Position numbers and translations under genes: made by a program. A DNA stretch of 64,000 nt from DUOA01 sp012839095 (GTDB lineage Bacteria > Bacillota > Clostridia > Caldicoprobacterales > DTU083), in NCBI GenBank assembly GCA_050951505.1, contig JBMNJE010000008.1, positions 1 through 64,000 of the forward strand, written 5' to 3'. Below the pieces are notes generated by a model that was given only the letters and a program-made list of their open reading frames with translations, did not search any database and was not told where the DNA came from. Below are positions 8,418 through 17,450 of the stretch, piece by piece (within the stretch, counting starts at the first letter, position 1; each line of letters begins with the position of its first letter).

Positions 8418-8476
8418 CCCACATGCGACGAGCATTGTTGGCTTTAAGGTAACGTCGATATGTGGGTTTTAGTTTT
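8418..8476 (+). promoter_or_regulatory. Hairpin with T-run in the csp 5' leader
   Basis: CCCACAT-G-CGACG (8418-8430) can pair with CGTCG-AT-ATGTGGG (8453-8466), and TTTTAGTTTTTT follows. This has the shape of an intrinsic terminator or temperature-responsive leader placed between promoter and RBS of the cold-shock gene. Confidence 0.55.
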
Positions 8477-8510
8477 TTCTGGGTACAAATAATTATGATG
8501 GAGGTACCCA

Positions 8511-8726
8511 ATGAATAGCGGTACAGTAAAATGGTTTAATTCTGAAAAAGGCTTCGGCTTTATTTCCAACGACAACGGTGGAGACGATGTATTCGTACAT
8601 TTTTCCGCCATCGAATCCGACGGATTCAAGACCCTGAGTGAAGGACAGAAAGTCACATTTGACACCGAACCCGATCCCAGAAACAGCAGCAGGCTCAGAG
8701 CAGCTAACGTTCGCGTAGTATATTAA
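8511..8726 (+). CDS. cspA: Cold-shock protein, CspA family
   Basis: This 71-residue single cold-shock domain protein binds single-stranded RNA and DNA and acts as an RNA chaperone. It starts 'MNSGTVKWFNSEKGFGFI' and contains RNP1 ('KGFGFI', residues 13-18) and RNP2 ('VFVHF', about 28-32). The last residues 'RLRAANVRV' are typical. The RBS GGAGGT lies 7 nt before the ATG. The gene stands alone on the plus strand with its own promoter-like element, leader hairpin and terminator. Confidence 0.95.
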   Translation: MNSGTVKWFNSEKGFGFISNDNGGDDVFVHFSAIESDGFKTLSEGQKVTFDTEPDPRNSSRLRAANVRVVY

Positions 8727-8770
8727 TAAACATACGCAACTGACCGTATAGTAGGAAATGAGCAAGAAAA

Positions 8771-8795
8771 AACAGGAGAAGCCTCCTGTTTTTTT
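8771..8795 (+). terminator. Intrinsic terminator of csp
   Basis: An 8-bp perfect stem AACAGGAG / CTCCTGTT with a 4-nt loop (8771-8790) runs into seven T's. Confidence 0.85.
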
Positions 8796-8852
8796 GCTTT
8801 CTTTTTATCTTTACACTTCACTTTTCCTTTTATTGCTTTTTCTTACCTTTGC

Positions 8853-10722
8853 TTAACCCTTCCTTCCGCCTCTGAACAAGGCAAGCAGCCTGTCCCAGAT
8901 GGTCTCCCGGATGGTTTCAGCAGCTTCTTCCCCGGTTTCCTCCGGCTTCACTATGCCCTCTGTCCGGATAACAAACTGAACCAGGTCCACCTTCTGATTT
9001 TCAGGCGAGGTAAATGAAACTGGCTCAAAGTCGCTTCCGGTATATTGGTCCAGCATGTCATCGATTTCGGATTGGATTGTATCAGGCATGTCAATGGTCT
9101 CGTCCTTCAGCTTCCTCGGTGCCGTCATGCAGCTCTGATACACCGTCATACAAATCGCTGATGCCGTCACCAAATGAGGCAAGGCCGCTGTGAAATTCTT
9201 CATACCCGCCGGACAGTCCCGAAACTCCGGCCATATAATCCTTCAGCCCCTTATGGAAGGTTCCATAGTTTTTCTCCAGCTGGGACAAGCCTGCAGTCAG
9301 CTGCGCCAGCTGCCGGGTCATATCCATGTCTGACAGGGCATCATTGGCCTTTTCTGAAATTTCATCCAAGGCGGCAGAAATCGCCGTGATGGAAGCTGAG
9401 ACCTCATCGATGGCAGGTTCCACAGCATCAAAGGCATCCTTTACAAAATTGTAGGTTCCCTTGACTGTCAGCCCCGCTGTATATGAGGCAAGCAATTGAT
9501 TAAGCAGGGCATACTGGCTTGCATCAGTATTGGCATATAAGAGCATAACCTGCTCCTCGCTTATTTGTGTATCGGGTATCTCCTGGATTGCCCCGGCCAG
9601 GGCTCCGTGTGCGGCTGTAAAGCCGCCTTTGAATTCAGTCAGGCCGCCGGCTGTCTGCTTTAGGCCGTCGGCCAGCTGGGAGAGGACCCCGGGAAGCAGG
9701 GCCAGTTCACTTAAATCCATGCCTTCGGAGATGTCTCCGGAAGCATTATTAAGAGAGGAAACAATCTGCGTCAGGGCACCGCCAATTTGAGAGGAGGCCT
9801 GCAAAAGCTGTCCGGAATTTGCATCCAGCCGGGACAGGCCGCTTTTTATTCCGGCTGACCCTTTTTTGAGGCTGCCCGCACCGGTCTTAAGCCGGGCTAT
9901 GCCGTCGGTCAGATCCTTTACACCGTCATTTAACCGTGAAATGGCATCAGACAGCTGGGTAAAATCGTCCAGCATTTCATCCGTATCCGGAGGCTCCACA
10001 TTCATGGAAAAGGGCATGGCGGTAATTTCCATTCCGGCCATGGAGAAATCCCTTACCATGGCACTTAAGGAAATATCAGCATCCCTGCCGGGCAGAACCG
10101 TATAGGCAGCAACCTTGTTTTTGCCTGCATTGGCCAGGACTGCATCCGGAGCCTGGATGTCACTGCTTTTATCCGTATCCAGAGTTATGGAAATCTGCAG
10201 CATGTAGTTTTCATAGAATAGGGGATCCACTGCTTCATTTCTTCTACTGGTGATTTTGATTTCAAGCTTTCCGCTGCTGCCTGCCAGCTCCTGCGGCCCA
10301 GTCTCCGCTCCGTTCAGATAATATTTTATGTCGAATATCCAAGGCAGCACCTTTTCTGCCATGTCGCCCTGGTAATGGAAGTTTTCCGTATTGGCATTAA
10401 AGGTAACAGCTCCATCGGTGTATGTCAGCCGGCCGGTATCAGTCAGGTTTGTAACCTTGGTGTATTTTCCGTAATCCGTAATGCTTCCGGCCTTTTCAAG
10501 GGAAAAATGATTGACCGCATAAAGGTCATTGACACTGCCGTCGGATGCAAGGACGGCATAAATCACTTCATCTCTGCCCTTTATTACAGCATTCCCATCA
10601 GAAGCGGCAGGAAGCTCCGAATTGGAGCCCTTGTCTGCTGCCAGGCCCTGGCCGGCAGGAGTAAAGATAAGGGCTGCAGCCAGGCCGATGATTAAAATGG
10701 TTTTATATATATTTATTTTCAT
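8853..10722 (-). pseudogene. Exported heptad-repeat protein (YhgE-like), frame interrupted near 9115
   Basis: From ATG 10722 (RBS GGAGG) the frame gives 543 residues and stops at 9091. The C-terminal part continues in the next frame to 8853 ('RKLKDETIDMPDTIQSEIDD'). Removing one base in the GGCACCGAGGAAG stretch near 9115 restores one frame of about 622 codons. An N-terminal signal ends 'AGQGLAADK'. Residues about 255-535 contain many L-x-x-G repeats ('LNDGVKDLTDGIARLKTG', 'LSQLEKNYGTFHKGLKDY', 'LYDGVSELHDG') as in YhgE/Pip-like and MMPL-associated proteins. It lies 82 bp downstream of the MMPL gene, so it is probably an accessory of that exporter. The lesion may be real or a sequence error. 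Confidence 0.75.
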
Positions 10723-10804
10723 AGTTTGTAACCTCCAGATTAAACAAAAGGGTTATATTCTTTCTTCTTACTTTTCTTACTTCTCTTGCAATTCTTGCTT
10801 ATGC

Positions 10805-12838
10805 CTATTTTCCCGGTTTTCTTATGAACTTATCAAATACAGTAAGCAGGGTTGGGAGGAAAAGCACTACCATCCCCAGGGAAATAAGGGTTCCCCGTCC
10901 AAGCAGCAGACCGATATCGGCAACATACCTGTTTGACGATGTCATGTATAAGGTAAATCCGGCTGTGGAAAGCGTAAGGGCGGAAACCAGAATGGATTTG
11001 AAGGCACTGGCCAGGGACCGGTTCATGGCTTCACGCCTGGGCATATGCTTCCGGTTGGACAAATAGGTATTTGTCAGGAGGATGGCATAGTCTACCGTTG
11101 CCCCCAGCTGGATTGTACTCAGAACCAGATAGCCTAAGAAGTTTATCTGGGTGCCTGTAAAATAGGGGATGGACAGGTTTATCCAGATGCCGGTTTCAAT
11201 GGTCAAAACCAGTAAAAAGGGCAGTATCAGGGATTTGAAGGTTACCAGCAGAACCAGAAAAATGGCCGCAATGGCAATCAGGTTGACTACAACATTGTCC
11301 TTTTCAGTAAGCTCCTTCATATCATATAAATTGGTGCTTTCGCCCAGGGTGTAAAACCCGTCTCCATAGACAGCTTCTGCTTTTTCATGGATGCTTTCCA
11401 CTGTCTTAAAGGCAAGATCACCTTCAGCCGGTGTATCCGTATATACGATAAGGCGGGCGTAGTTTTCAGAGTAAAACTGCTTTGTAATATCGTCGTCAAG
11501 GAAGTCAGGCGGTATGGCTGTGCCCACACTGCCCGCATAGGACACAATACCGGTAACATTATCCAGCTCCATAAGCTCCTCATAGAGCTGCTGTTCCCTG
11601 GCTGCGTCTCCCCTTGGTACCAGCACCGCCATGACGGTGGATGTGCCGAACTCTTCCTCAATCATGATCTTGTCCCGGCCATAGCGGCTGGCAGCCTCCA
11701 GGGTATCATTCCCATAAAGAAACTCGGTACGGCTCTGACCCAGAAATGCCGGCACCATAAGCAGCAGAATGAGGATTAGGGCAGGAATGGATATTTTGGA
11801 CAAGACCCGGCCGATGTTTTTGAAACCGGGCATCCATTCCCTGTGCTGAGTCGCATCTATCCATTTTGTTATGCTCAAGGTAAGGGCCGGAAGAAATATC
11901 ATAACTGAGATAAAGCTTAACACAATCCCCTTGGCCAGATTAAGGCCCAGGTCCGCTCCTATGCCGAAGCTCATAAACATAAGGGCAAGGAAACCAAACA
12001 GAGTTGTGGCCGCGCTTGCTGCCACTGTCGGCATGGATTCCTTTATGGACTGCCGCATGGCCTCTTCCACATCGGCATATTTTTTTCTGTTGTCCAGAAA
12101 TCGGTGCAGCAGAAACACGGCATAATCAAGGGAACAGGCCAGCTGCAGAATGGGGCTTATGGAAAAGGTCATAAAGGATACATCACCCAGAAAGATGTTA
12201 GTGCCCATATTGATAACGATGGCAGCACCAATGGCAGCCAGGAAGAGCAGAGGCTCCAGCCAGGAAGTGGTGGACAGTATTAAAATCAGAATGATGATGG
12301 GCAGCAGAATGATAAAGGCTTTCAACACAGTTGTTTCTGCCTCGTTCCGGATTCCTGCCAGATCAGGTGCTTCACCTGCAAGAGCATTCTCTTCACCGAT
12401 GAGCTGCCATATGGCCTCACTGGCATCCTTCTCCATTCCCCTGGCAATGGTTACGGAAAACAAGGCGTTTCCGTTTTTATAGAATCCCTCGATGGTATCG
12501 GGATCACCCATGGAAAGGGGCTCCTTTATGTCCATCATGTCATCCAGCCAGATTACCTGGTCGACACCGTCTATGGAAGCCAGTTTCTGCTTGTATTCCA
12601 TTGCTTCCATCAGGGAAACATCCTTTATCATTACACCGGCGTTCGGAATGGACTCTGCAAACTCTTTTTTCATTATTTCAAGTGCCACAGTGGACTGGGC
12701 ATTTTTCGGCAGGTAATCCACCAGGTTGTAGTTGACATCTACAAAGAGAAGCAGTATCCCGCAAATGAGCATCAGAATTAGAAACAGGATAATTATTGTT
12801 TTTCTTTTTTCTATAATAATATTGGCAAACCAATCCAT
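10805..12838 (-). CDS. MMPL/RND-family transporter
   Basis: This RND-superfamily membrane protein of 677 residues has two repeats, each with one helix, a large extracytoplasmic loop and about five helices. The second half starts near residue 350 ('ISIPALILILLLMVPAFLG'). MMPL proteins export lipids, siderophores or drugs in Gram-positive bacteria; the substrate here is unknown. The frame is open to 12892, but the ATG at 12838 ('MDWFANIIIEKRK') has GAGGAGG 6 nt upstream and is the likely start. It forms an operon with the downstream heptad-repeat gene. A TetR-type regulator is divergently encoded 160 bp away and probably controls both. Confidence 0.9.
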   Translation of the reverse strand: MDWFANIIIEKRKTIIILFLILMLICGILLLFVDVNYNLVDYLPKNAQSTVALEIMKKEFAESIPNAGVMIKDVSLMEAMEYKQKLASIDGVDQVIWLDDMMDIKEPLSMGDPDTIEGFYKNGNALFSVTIARGMEKDASEAIWQLIGEENALAGEAPDLAGIRNEAETTVLKAFIILLPIIILILILSTTSWLEPLLFLAAIGAAIVINMGTNIFLGDVSFMTFSISPILQLACSLDYAVFLLHRFLDNRKKYADVEEAMRQSIKESMPTVAASAATTLFGFLALMFMSFGIGADLGLNLAKGIVLSFISVMIFLPALTLSITKWIDATQHREWMPGFKNIGRVLSKISIPALILILLLMVPAFLGQSRTEFLYGNDTLEAASRYGRDKIMIEEEFGTSTVMAVLVPRGDAAREQQLYEELMELDNVTGIVSYAGSVGTAIPPDFLDDDITKQFYSENYARLIVYTDTPAEGDLAFKTVESIHEKAEAVYGDGFYTLGESTNLYDMKELTEKDNVVVNLIAIAAIFLVLLVTFKSLILPFLLVLTIETGIWINLSIPYFTGTQINFLGYLVLSTIQLGATVDYAILLTNTYLSNRKHMPRREAMNRSLASAFKSILVSALTLSTAGFTLYMTSSNRYVADIGLLLGRGTLISLGMVVLFLPTLLTVFDKFIRKPGK

Positions 12839-12895
12839 TATTGTCCTCCTCAGGGTATTGCATAAGATGGCATAACAAATTATAATAGACACTGA

Positions 12896-12908
12896 GTTGT
12901 ATTACAAC
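12896..12908. promoter_or_regulatory. Candidate TetR operator
   Basis: An inverted repeat GTTGT-ATT-ACAAC sits between the divergent TetR and MMPL genes, about 60 bp upstream of the MMPL start. Similar half-sites (TTGTTG, ATGTTG) occur nearby. This is pattern evidence only. Confidence 0.35.
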
Positions 12909-12999
12909 CAGCATTGTTGAGTAAATTGGCATATTGAACGACAGTTGACGGTATAAATGTTGTATTATAGAAAAAAATGGTGGAAGTGAGGCATGGAAA

Positions 13000-13581
13000 A
13001 TGAAAGAAAAGAAAACAGATCAGCGGATAAGGCTGACAAGGACTTTACTGAAAAATGCCCTGGTACAGCTTATGCAGGAGAATCATATATCCAAGATTTC
13101 AGTACGGGCCCTGTGTGAAACAGCAGGCATAAACAGAAGCACCTTTTATCTGCATTATACAGACCCATATGATTTGCTGGCCTCAGTGGAAAAGGAGGTG
13201 CTGGATAACCTGAATCAGCACCTGAATCTTCAGAGTATTGTTGACAAGCAGCCTCTGTCCAGCCAGGTTATGACCAGGGTTCTGGATTATGTGAAAGAAA
13301 ATGTGGACCTTTTTAAGGCCCTTCTGAGCGAAAACTGTGATTATGCCTTCCAGAGGGATCTGATGGAGTTGGCCCAGGTGCTGTCATCCCAGCCGAATCA
13401 GTCACTTGACCAAAGAACCATCGGCTATGTCAAGGATTTTTGCTTATCCGGAACCATCAGCGTGCTGCAGAAGTGGCTGCAGGAGGGAATGCAGGAATCA
13501 ACCGCCCAGATTTCGGAATTCATCGTACAGATCATGTATTTCGGACTAAGCAGCGTCAGCAACGACCTTCTTCAGAACTAA
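13000..13581 (+). CDS. TetR/AcrR-family transcriptional regulator
   Basis: This is a 193-residue protein with an N-terminal helix-turn-helix ('LVQLMQENHISKISVRALCE', then 'TAGINRSTFYLHYTDPYDLL', residues about 20-60), a very clear TetR signature. The C-terminal all-helical ligand-binding domain is variable. Position and orientation suggest it represses the divergent MMPL exporter operon and itself; the inducer is unknown. An upstream ATG at 12993 is in a different frame. The start at 13000 has GGAAGTGAGG about 10 nt before it. Confidence 0.9.
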   Translation: MKEKKTDQRIRLTRTLLKNALVQLMQENHISKISVRALCETAGINRSTFYLHYTDPYDLLASVEKEVLDNLNQHLNLQSIVDKQPLSSQVMTRVLDYVKENVDLFKALLSENCDYAFQRDLMELAQVLSSQPNQSLDQRTIGYVKDFCLSGTISVLQKWLQEGMQESTAQISEFIVQIMYFGLSSVSNDLLQN

Positions 13582-13586
13582 AGGGC

Positions 13587-14132
13587 TCATCTTCCGGCAA
13601 TCTGCTTTCGGTACTCCGTGGGTGAAACCCCGGTGCGGCTTTTGAAGATTCGGCTGAAATATAAGGGATCGGAATATCCAACCAGCTCGGCCACGGTTCC
13701 TATCTGATCCAGATACTGCAAAAGTTCCTTTGCTTTTTGGATGCGCAGCCGGGTAAGATACTGCAGGGGTGTCATTCCGGTTCTCTCCCGGAACTTTCTT
13801 ATAAACCAGCAGACGCTTATGTGATGCTGCTCTGCCCATGCTTCCACGGAAAAAGGCTCCCTGTAATTGGCCTGCAGGTACCTTATGGTATCTTCTATTT
13901 CCGGTTTTCCAAGTACCGCGGAGCTTTTACTGATTTCCCCTCCCCGGGCTGCCATGCAAAGCAACTGTTCCGTAAGTGCATTCACAAATCGGCTGAAGTG
14001 GGGGCTTTTCAGCTGCAATTCACCAATTATGCGATCCAGGAGCCTGCTAAAAGCCTCTTCCTCCTGCAGATAGTGAATTCTGCTGCAGCTAAATACAAAA
14101 ATAGTATAATTTTGTCCATATATAGGACAAGT
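13587..14132 (-). pseudogene. AraC-family regulator lacking its N-terminal domain
   Basis: The frame encodes two C-terminal helix-turn-helix units of an AraC regulator ('ISVCWFIRKFRERTGMTPLQ', 'VAELVGYSDPLYFSRIFKSR', ending 'GVSPTEYRKQIAGR'). It stays open from 13587 to 14132 and shows family-like sequence upstream of the only usable start ('SCSRIHYLQEEEAFSRLLDR'). No ATG or GTG occurs in that part; the first possible start is a TTG at 14018, giving 143 residues. The usual cupin sensor domain of about 150 residues is missing because the frame ends at 14133, just before lacZ. This is either a decayed regulator of the adjacent beta-galactosidase or a stand-alone DNA-binding domain. Confidence 0.65.
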
Positions 14133-14223
14133 TCATTTATGGACAGAGTAACGGGCACAATAATATAATAAATACAAACTTCTTATGCAATGGAAAATTA
14201 AATGAAAGAGGAAGGTGTGACTC

Positions 14224-17200
14224 ATGCTGTTTCAAACCTATCATGAAGATCCGTATTCACTGCACGTTGGAACATTGCCGCCCCGTGCCTATTATGTGCC
14301 GGCTGAAAGCCCATCAGCTGCCCGGCCGGATGCAGCCCGCAATGTCTCATCCCGTCTCCAGTCCTTAAACGGACTCTGGGATTTTGCCTATTTCGATAGC
14401 ATGTATGACATTGCCGGTCCCTACTGGGTTCCCGGTACCCTCCGGCCGTCCATGAAACCTATTCCCGTTCCTTCAGTCTGGCAGACCCAAGGGTACGATC
14501 GCCATCAGTATACAAATGTACGCTATCCTTTTCCCTACGATCCGCCCTATGTTCCCCATGATAATCCCTGCGGCTTGTATATTCGCAAGTTTACCCTGGA
14601 GGAAGACAGGAAAGGCTTTGCCCAACATCTGAATTTCGAGGGAGTGGATTCCTGCTTCTATCTCTGGATCAACGGCACATTTGTCGGGTACAGCCAGGCA
14701 GCCCATATGACCTCCGAATTTGATATAACGCCATATGTACAGGCCGGCGAGAATGAAATTGCCGTGCTGGTATTCAAGTGGTGCGATGGCAGCTACCTTG
14801 AGGATCAGGACAAGTTCCGCATGACCGGTATTTTCAGGGATGTCTACATTCTCCACCGTCCGAAAAAGCACCTGTGGGATTATACCGTACATACCAGCCT
14901 GAAGAACAACGGGCAAAGTGCAGCTGTCAGGGTGGAACTGGAGTTTCCTGAGGAGCCTTTCGAAGTTTCATATACTTTGCTCTCTCCCGACGGCAGTGAA
15001 GTCGCCAAAGGAGTCAGCTCAGGATCTGTGATTGAAGTCTCTGTTGACGATGCCCTGCTGTGGAACGCCGAGACTCCCAACCTCTATGTTCTGACTATGG
15101 ATACCGGTGAAGAAGTGATTTCTGAGGAAATAGGCCTTAGGGAAATAACCGTAAAAGACGGCTGCATCTACTTAAACGGCCGGAAAATCAAAATCCGGGG
15201 AGTAAACCGCCACGACAGCGATCCGATTGCGGGGCCTGCAGTTGGATATGACTCCATTATCCGGGACCTTAAGATTATGAAGCAGCATAACATAAATGCC
15301 ATCCGGACTGCCCATTATCCAAATCCGCCTTATTTCCTGCAGCTTTGCGATCGCTGCGGATTCTATGTCTGTGACGAAGGGGATTTGGAGGCCCACGGCG
15401 TGGTTACCCTGTACGGAGATGATGCCAGGTATGATAAGATAGCCAGTCATCCGGACTTTAAGGAAGCCTGGGTGGACCGGGTACGCCTGCTCTATAACCG
15501 CGACAAGAACCGTCCCTCCGTTATCTTCTGGTCTGTGGGCAATGAGGCCGGTTTCGGCCCTAATGCGGAGGCAGCCCTGGAATACCTGAAAAAAGCGGAT
15601 CCCTCCCGCCTGACCCATTATGAATCCGACTATGTCTATCCCAAGGATCACAAGCCGGATCACTCAAACCTTGATACCCACAGCCGTATGTATGCCAGCC
15701 TTGACTATATCAGGGAATACTGCGAGAATCCGGAGAACACCAAGCCCTTTATTCTGTGTGAATACAGTCATGCCATGGGTAACGGCCCCGGGGATCTGGA
15801 GGACTATTGGGAGCTAATTGACAAATATGACAACTTTGTGGGCGGATTCATCTGGGAATGGTGCGACCACGCCATGTACCGGGGACAGACAATTACCGGA
15901 AAAGCAATGTACGGCTATGGCGGTGATTTCGGAGAATACCCCCATGACGGAGAATTCTGCGTGGACGGCCTGGTATATCCCGACCGCCGTGTGCATACCG
16001 GACTTCTGGAATACAAGAATGTGATACGGCCTGTCCGGATTCAGCGGAGCAAGGAAGCTGAAAACCGCTTTACAGTACGCAACCTGCTGGATTTTACAAC
16101 CCTGGGCGATGCAGTGACCATTTCCTATGAAGTGTCCCGGGAAGGCGAGGTTATCGACTCCGGTGAAGTAACTGATCCGGTTGTAGTTTCCCTGCAGCCC
16201 CATGGAAAAACGGAATTTGTGCTGGACCTGCCGCCTGCCCAAGGAAACCAGTATATCCGGTTTATTTACCGGAACCTTAAAGACAGGCCCTTTGTATCGG
16301 CAGGTGCCGAAGTCGGCTTTGATCAAATCAGGCTTTCAAGGAAAGCACCTGTTTTCCTGCCTGCGGATGCTCCCTGCCCGTCATATACAGAGGATGACCG
16401 GTATGTGGAAATTGAGGGAGCGGATTTTAGATATGTCTACAACAAGCTGACCGGTGCATTCCAGTCCATGGTACACAATAACCGCACCCTGTTGGCCCGT
16501 CCCATGGAATACAATATCTGGAGGGCACCAACGGATAACGATCGGAACATTAAGAATGAGTGGTACAAGGCCCATTACCATCTTGCCTATTCCAGGGCAT
16601 ACAGTACCGACATTCAGGCAGATGACAAGGCCCTGACCCTGACCACCACCCTGGCCATAACAGCAGTTTCAATGCAGAGGCACCTTGATGTGGTCAGCCA
16701 TTGGCGCATTGAAGGCAACGGGCGGATCAGCTGCCGCATGGAAGTGAAAAAGAATGCCGCTTCCCCCTTCCTGCCCCGCTTCGGAATCCGCATGTTCCTG
16801 CCTGAAACTCTGAACCAGGCTGAATACTTCGGATACGGCCCCCATGAAAGCTACCTGGACAAGCGCCGGGCCAGCTGGATTGACAGATTCTCTGCTGCAG
16901 TTTCCGAAATGTATGAGGATTATATAAAGCCACAGGAAAACAGCAGCCATTACGGATGTGAATGGGTCAGCGTAAAAGGTCCGGACGGTGAGCTTTTTGC
17001 AGGAGCGGTTAACGAGCCCATCAGCTTTAATGTATCTGAGTACACCCAGGAAGAGCTTACTAAGAAGAAGCACAATTATGAACTGGAGAAATCCGGATAC
17101 ACCGTTCTCTGCCTGGACTACCGGCAGAGCGGTATCGGCTCCAACAGCTGCGGGCCGGAGCTTCTGGAGAAATATCGGCTGAATGACCCGCAGTTTACCT

Positions 17201-17226
17201 TCGAGTTCGTGCTGGAACCCCGCTGA
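14224..17226 (+). CDS. lacZ: Beta-galactosidase, GH2, LacZ-type
   Basis: This cytosolic exo-enzyme releases terminal beta-D-galactose from lactose-like oligosaccharides. At 1000 residues it matches full-length LacZ: sugar-binding and immunoglobulin-like domains (about 40-330), a TIM barrel (about 330-620) with acid/base Glu in 'SVGNEAGFG' (near 442) and nucleophile Glu in 'ILCEYSHAMGNGPGD' (near 514), and a C-terminal small-chain domain ending near residue 1000. 'IRTAHYPNPPYFLQLCD' is also typical. There is no signal peptide. The RBS AGGAAGGTG lies 8 nt before the ATG. The decayed AraC gene is divergent. No transporter is adjacent. Confidence 0.95.
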   Translation: MLFQTYHEDPYSLHVGTLPPRAYYVPAESPSAARPDAARNVSSRLQSLNGLWDFAYFDSMYDIAGPYWVPGTLRPSMKPIPVPSVWQTQGYDRHQYTNVRYPFPYDPPYVPHDNPCGLYIRKFTLEEDRKGFAQHLNFEGVDSCFYLWINGTFVGYSQAAHMTSEFDITPYVQAGENEIAVLVFKWCDGSYLEDQDKFRMTGIFRDVYILHRPKKHLWDYTVHTSLKNNGQSAAVRVELEFPEEPFEVSYTLLSPDGSEVAKGVSSGSVIEVSVDDALLWNAETPNLYVLTMDTGEEVISEEIGLREITVKDGCIYLNGRKIKIRGVNRHDSDPIAGPAVGYDSIIRDLKIMKQHNINAIRTAHYPNPPYFLQLCDRCGFYVCDEGDLEAHGVVTLYGDDARYDKIASHPDFKEAWVDRVRLLYNRDKNRPSVIFWSVGNEAGFGPNAEAALEYLKKADPSRLTHYESDYVYPKDHKPDHSNLDTHSRMYASLDYIREYCENPENTKPFILCEYSHAMGNGPGDLEDYWELIDKYDNFVGGFIWEWCDHAMYRGQTITGKAMYGYGGDFGEYPHDGEFCVDGLVYPDRRVHTGLLEYKNVIRPVRIQRSKEAENRFTVRNLLDFTTLGDAVTISYEVSREGEVIDSGEVTDPVVVSLQPHGKTEFVLDLPPAQGNQYIRFIYRNLKDRPFVSAGAEVGFDQIRLSRKAPVFLPADAPCPSYTEDDRYVEIEGADFRYVYNKLTGAFQSMVHNNRTLLARPMEYNIWRAPTDNDRNIKNEWYKAHYHLAYSRAYSTDIQADDKALTLTTTLAITAVSMQRHLDVVSHWRIEGNGRISCRMEVKKNAASPFLPRFGIRMFLPETLNQAEYFGYGPHESYLDKRRASWIDRFSAAVSEMYEDYIKPQENSSHYGCEWVSVKGPDGELFAGAVNEPISFNVSEYTQEELTKKKHNYELEKSGYTVLCLDYRQSGIGSNSCGPELLEKYRLNDPQFTFEFVLEPR

Positions 17227-17323
17227 ACTTAGCAAGGCCGGAACAAATGTACAAGTAGTATCCCTGCAGGAATTTAAAAGCTGCGGCCATGTTGAAACAA
17301 GCAAATAACTTGACTATAAAGAA

Positions 17324-17362
17324 ACAAACGGGATGTCCCTTCAGCGGGCATCCCGTTTGTTC
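17324..17362. terminator. Bidirectional terminator between lacZ and the diguanylate cyclase
   Basis: A 12-bp stem ACAAACGGGATG / CATCCCGTTTGT (17324-17335 and 17349-17360) lies between convergent genes. T-rich sequence follows on the minus strand and more weakly on the plus strand. Confidence 0.7.
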
Positions 17363-17450
17363 AATTATTGCAGCTATAAATCATTTATTGTGAGCAATTC
17401 TTTCCGCTATACCGAGGCTTAAATTAAAGTTTCTAAGTATGATGAATTCC

